From NCBI GenBank assembly GCA_902493545.1, contig CABUQI010000067.1, forward strand, positions 1 through 6,922: DNA of 6,922 bases, given 5' to 3'. The translations under genes were made by a program, and so were the position numbers. Source of the stretch: an uncultured Collinsella sp. (GTDB lineage Bacteria > Actinomycetota > Coriobacteriia > Coriobacteriales > Coriobacteriaceae). Shown in pieces: positions 6,248 through 6,922 of the stretch (position 1 is its first letter; the number at the start of each line of letters is the position of its first letter). A model generated the notes under the pieces. The model did no database searches. It was not told the origin of the DNA and saw nothing but the letters and a program-made list of their open reading frames with translations.

Positions 6248-6438
6248 ACCGCGTCACCTCTCTTTTAAACGGGACTTTCAAGATAGCACCTCGATCCCCG
6301 CCACCACAGCTCCTTCACGTTCGCCGGCCCTTCGGTCTAACGGATGGCGCGGCGGGGAAAAATCAACTCGTCAAACGATTTAGCAAGCACAACGCTGTCG
6401 GCACCCCGCCGGCCACCATCGCATAGAATCGAGCCCCC
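6248..6438. other. Divergent intergenic spacer, 191 bases
   Basis: No gene was found here. On the minus strand, an extended -10-like TGCTATCTT (complement of 6280-6288) lies about 33 bases before the small membrane gene, without a clear -35. On the + strand, TAGAAT (6424-6429) is the only -10-like element close to the next gene. The middle is GC-rich apart from an AT-rich patch (GGGGAAAAATC at 6354-6364 and nearby), which shows no clear hairpin or riboswitch. Confidence 0.45.
6424..6429 (+). promoter_or_regulatory. -10-like TAGAAT just upstream of the 3' gene
   Basis: TAGAAT ends nine bases before ATG 6439, so transcripts would start within a few bases of the start codon. With no Shine-Dalgarno sequence before that ATG, a leaderless or near-leaderless mRNA fits. 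The spacing is slightly long for a true leaderless start and no -35 is evident. Confidence 0.35.
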
Positions 6439-6922
6439 ATGGATACTCTCAACGATTTGAACGAGCGCGTCGACGCCTTTGTCGGCACCAGCTCCTTCGA
6501 CGCGCCTGCCGCGACTAACGACCAGACCCCCATCGATGTTCCCGCCGAGGTTCACGAGGACATCGTCGCCTCGGTCGATTTTTCCGAGGTCGAGCTCGCA
6601 GACGAGTTCACCGAGCCCCAAGTAGCCGTCACGCCCAACGGCCTGCTCCCTATGGAGCCCCTGCCCATCGACGGACGCCTGCGCAAGGCTGCCCTTCGCA
6701 TGCCCGACGAGATCGAGGAGGCCAGCGGCTTCACGCTCTTTGGCCGACGCATCAAGTCGCTCATTTACACCACCGACGTCGCGGTTATCCGCAACTCCAA
6801 CGCCGATGCCGTCTTTGCGGTCTACCCTTTCACGCCGCAGCCCGCCATTACGCAAGCGCTGCTGACCGTCGCCGAGTGCCCGGTCTTTGTAGGCGTGGGC
6901 GGCGGAACTACGACCGGTAAGC
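6439..6922 (+). CDS. Conserved TIM-barrel-like protein of unknown function (5' part)
   Basis: Codons 1-161 are present and the gene runs off the right edge. Residues 88-161 (MPDEIEEASGF..., RRIKSLIYTTDVAVIRNSNAD, AVYPFTPQPAITQALLTVAECPVFVGVGGGTTTGK) match a conserved barrel family of Gram-positive bacteria that I recall as often labelled only 'hydrolase'. The alternating beta-strand and helix pattern and the glycine-rich VGVGGGTTTGK turn suit a phosphate-binding barrel; activity and substrate are unknown. Residues 1-85 are an acidic, Pro/Ala-rich extension (many Asp and Glu, e.g. VDFSEVELADEF) that the core family appears to lack. The start at 6439 has no Shine-Dalgarno sequence; in-frame ATGs at 6652 and 6700 are alternatives, but codon bias looks coding from 6439. 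Confidence 0.75.
   Translation, partial: MDTLNDLNERVDAFVGTSSFDAPAATNDQTPIDVPAEVHEDIVASVDFSEVELADEFTEPQVAVTPNGLLPMEPLPIDGRLRKAALRMPDEIEEASGFTLFGRRIKSLIYTTDVAVIRNSNADAVFAVYPFTPQPAITQALLTVAECPVFVGVGGGTTTGK

Noticed and set aside
6337..6855. A 172-codon minus-strand open frame opposite the barrel gene
   Set aside because: No motifs or ribosome binding site; the + strand frame matches a conserved family.

Overview
The window is GC-rich, and its codons strongly prefer G or C at the third position. Gene content and style (a QueA with extra segments, QueH, a divergent methionyl-tRNA-synthetase-like protein, short hairpin terminators) suggest a gut actinomycete of the Coriobacteriia, perhaps Collinsella or a relative. 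That placement is inference from recognition, not a search result. The theme is tRNA and rRNA maturation, with two proteins of unknown role at the edges.

Layout. Bases 1-80 may hold the last codons of a + strand gene, converging on the minus-strand queuosine operon. The 81-193 gap carries two strong hairpins. The minus-strand operon reads from about 2628 down to 194: a four-helix membrane protein with an HExxH motif (DUF3267-like), then queH (epoxyqueuosine-tRNA reductase), then queA (tRNA ribosyltransferase-isomerase). QueA adds the epoxycyclopentane ring from S-adenosylmethionine to preQ1 in tRNA, and QueH reduces epoxyqueuosine to queuosine, so these two genes perform the last two steps of the pathway.

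A 132-base divergent region (2629-2760) separates that operon from two + strand genes that are probably co-transcribed. The first is a 716-residue class I aminoacyl-tRNA-synthetase-like protein of the MetRS type (2761-4911). The second, 37 bases later, is an RsmB/NOP2/Sun-family RNA cytosine-5 methyltransferase (4949-6052). A 56-codon single-helix membrane protein gene (6077-6247, minus) with a strong ribosome binding site converges on the methyltransferase gene. A 191-base divergent spacer follows. The window ends inside a + strand gene (6439 onward) for a conserved TIM-barrel-like protein with an acidic N-terminal extension.

The most unusual item is the MetRS-like protein. It keeps the overall MetRS architecture, but the KMSKS loop, the methionine-pocket residues equivalent to E. 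coli His301 and Trp305, and the anticodon-reading Pro-Trp pair all look changed. Its promoter region also contains a possible near-leaderless 30-codon upstream ORF that ends across an in-frame Met codon of the synthetase gene. No mobile element, CRISPR array, tRNA or rRNA gene was seen.
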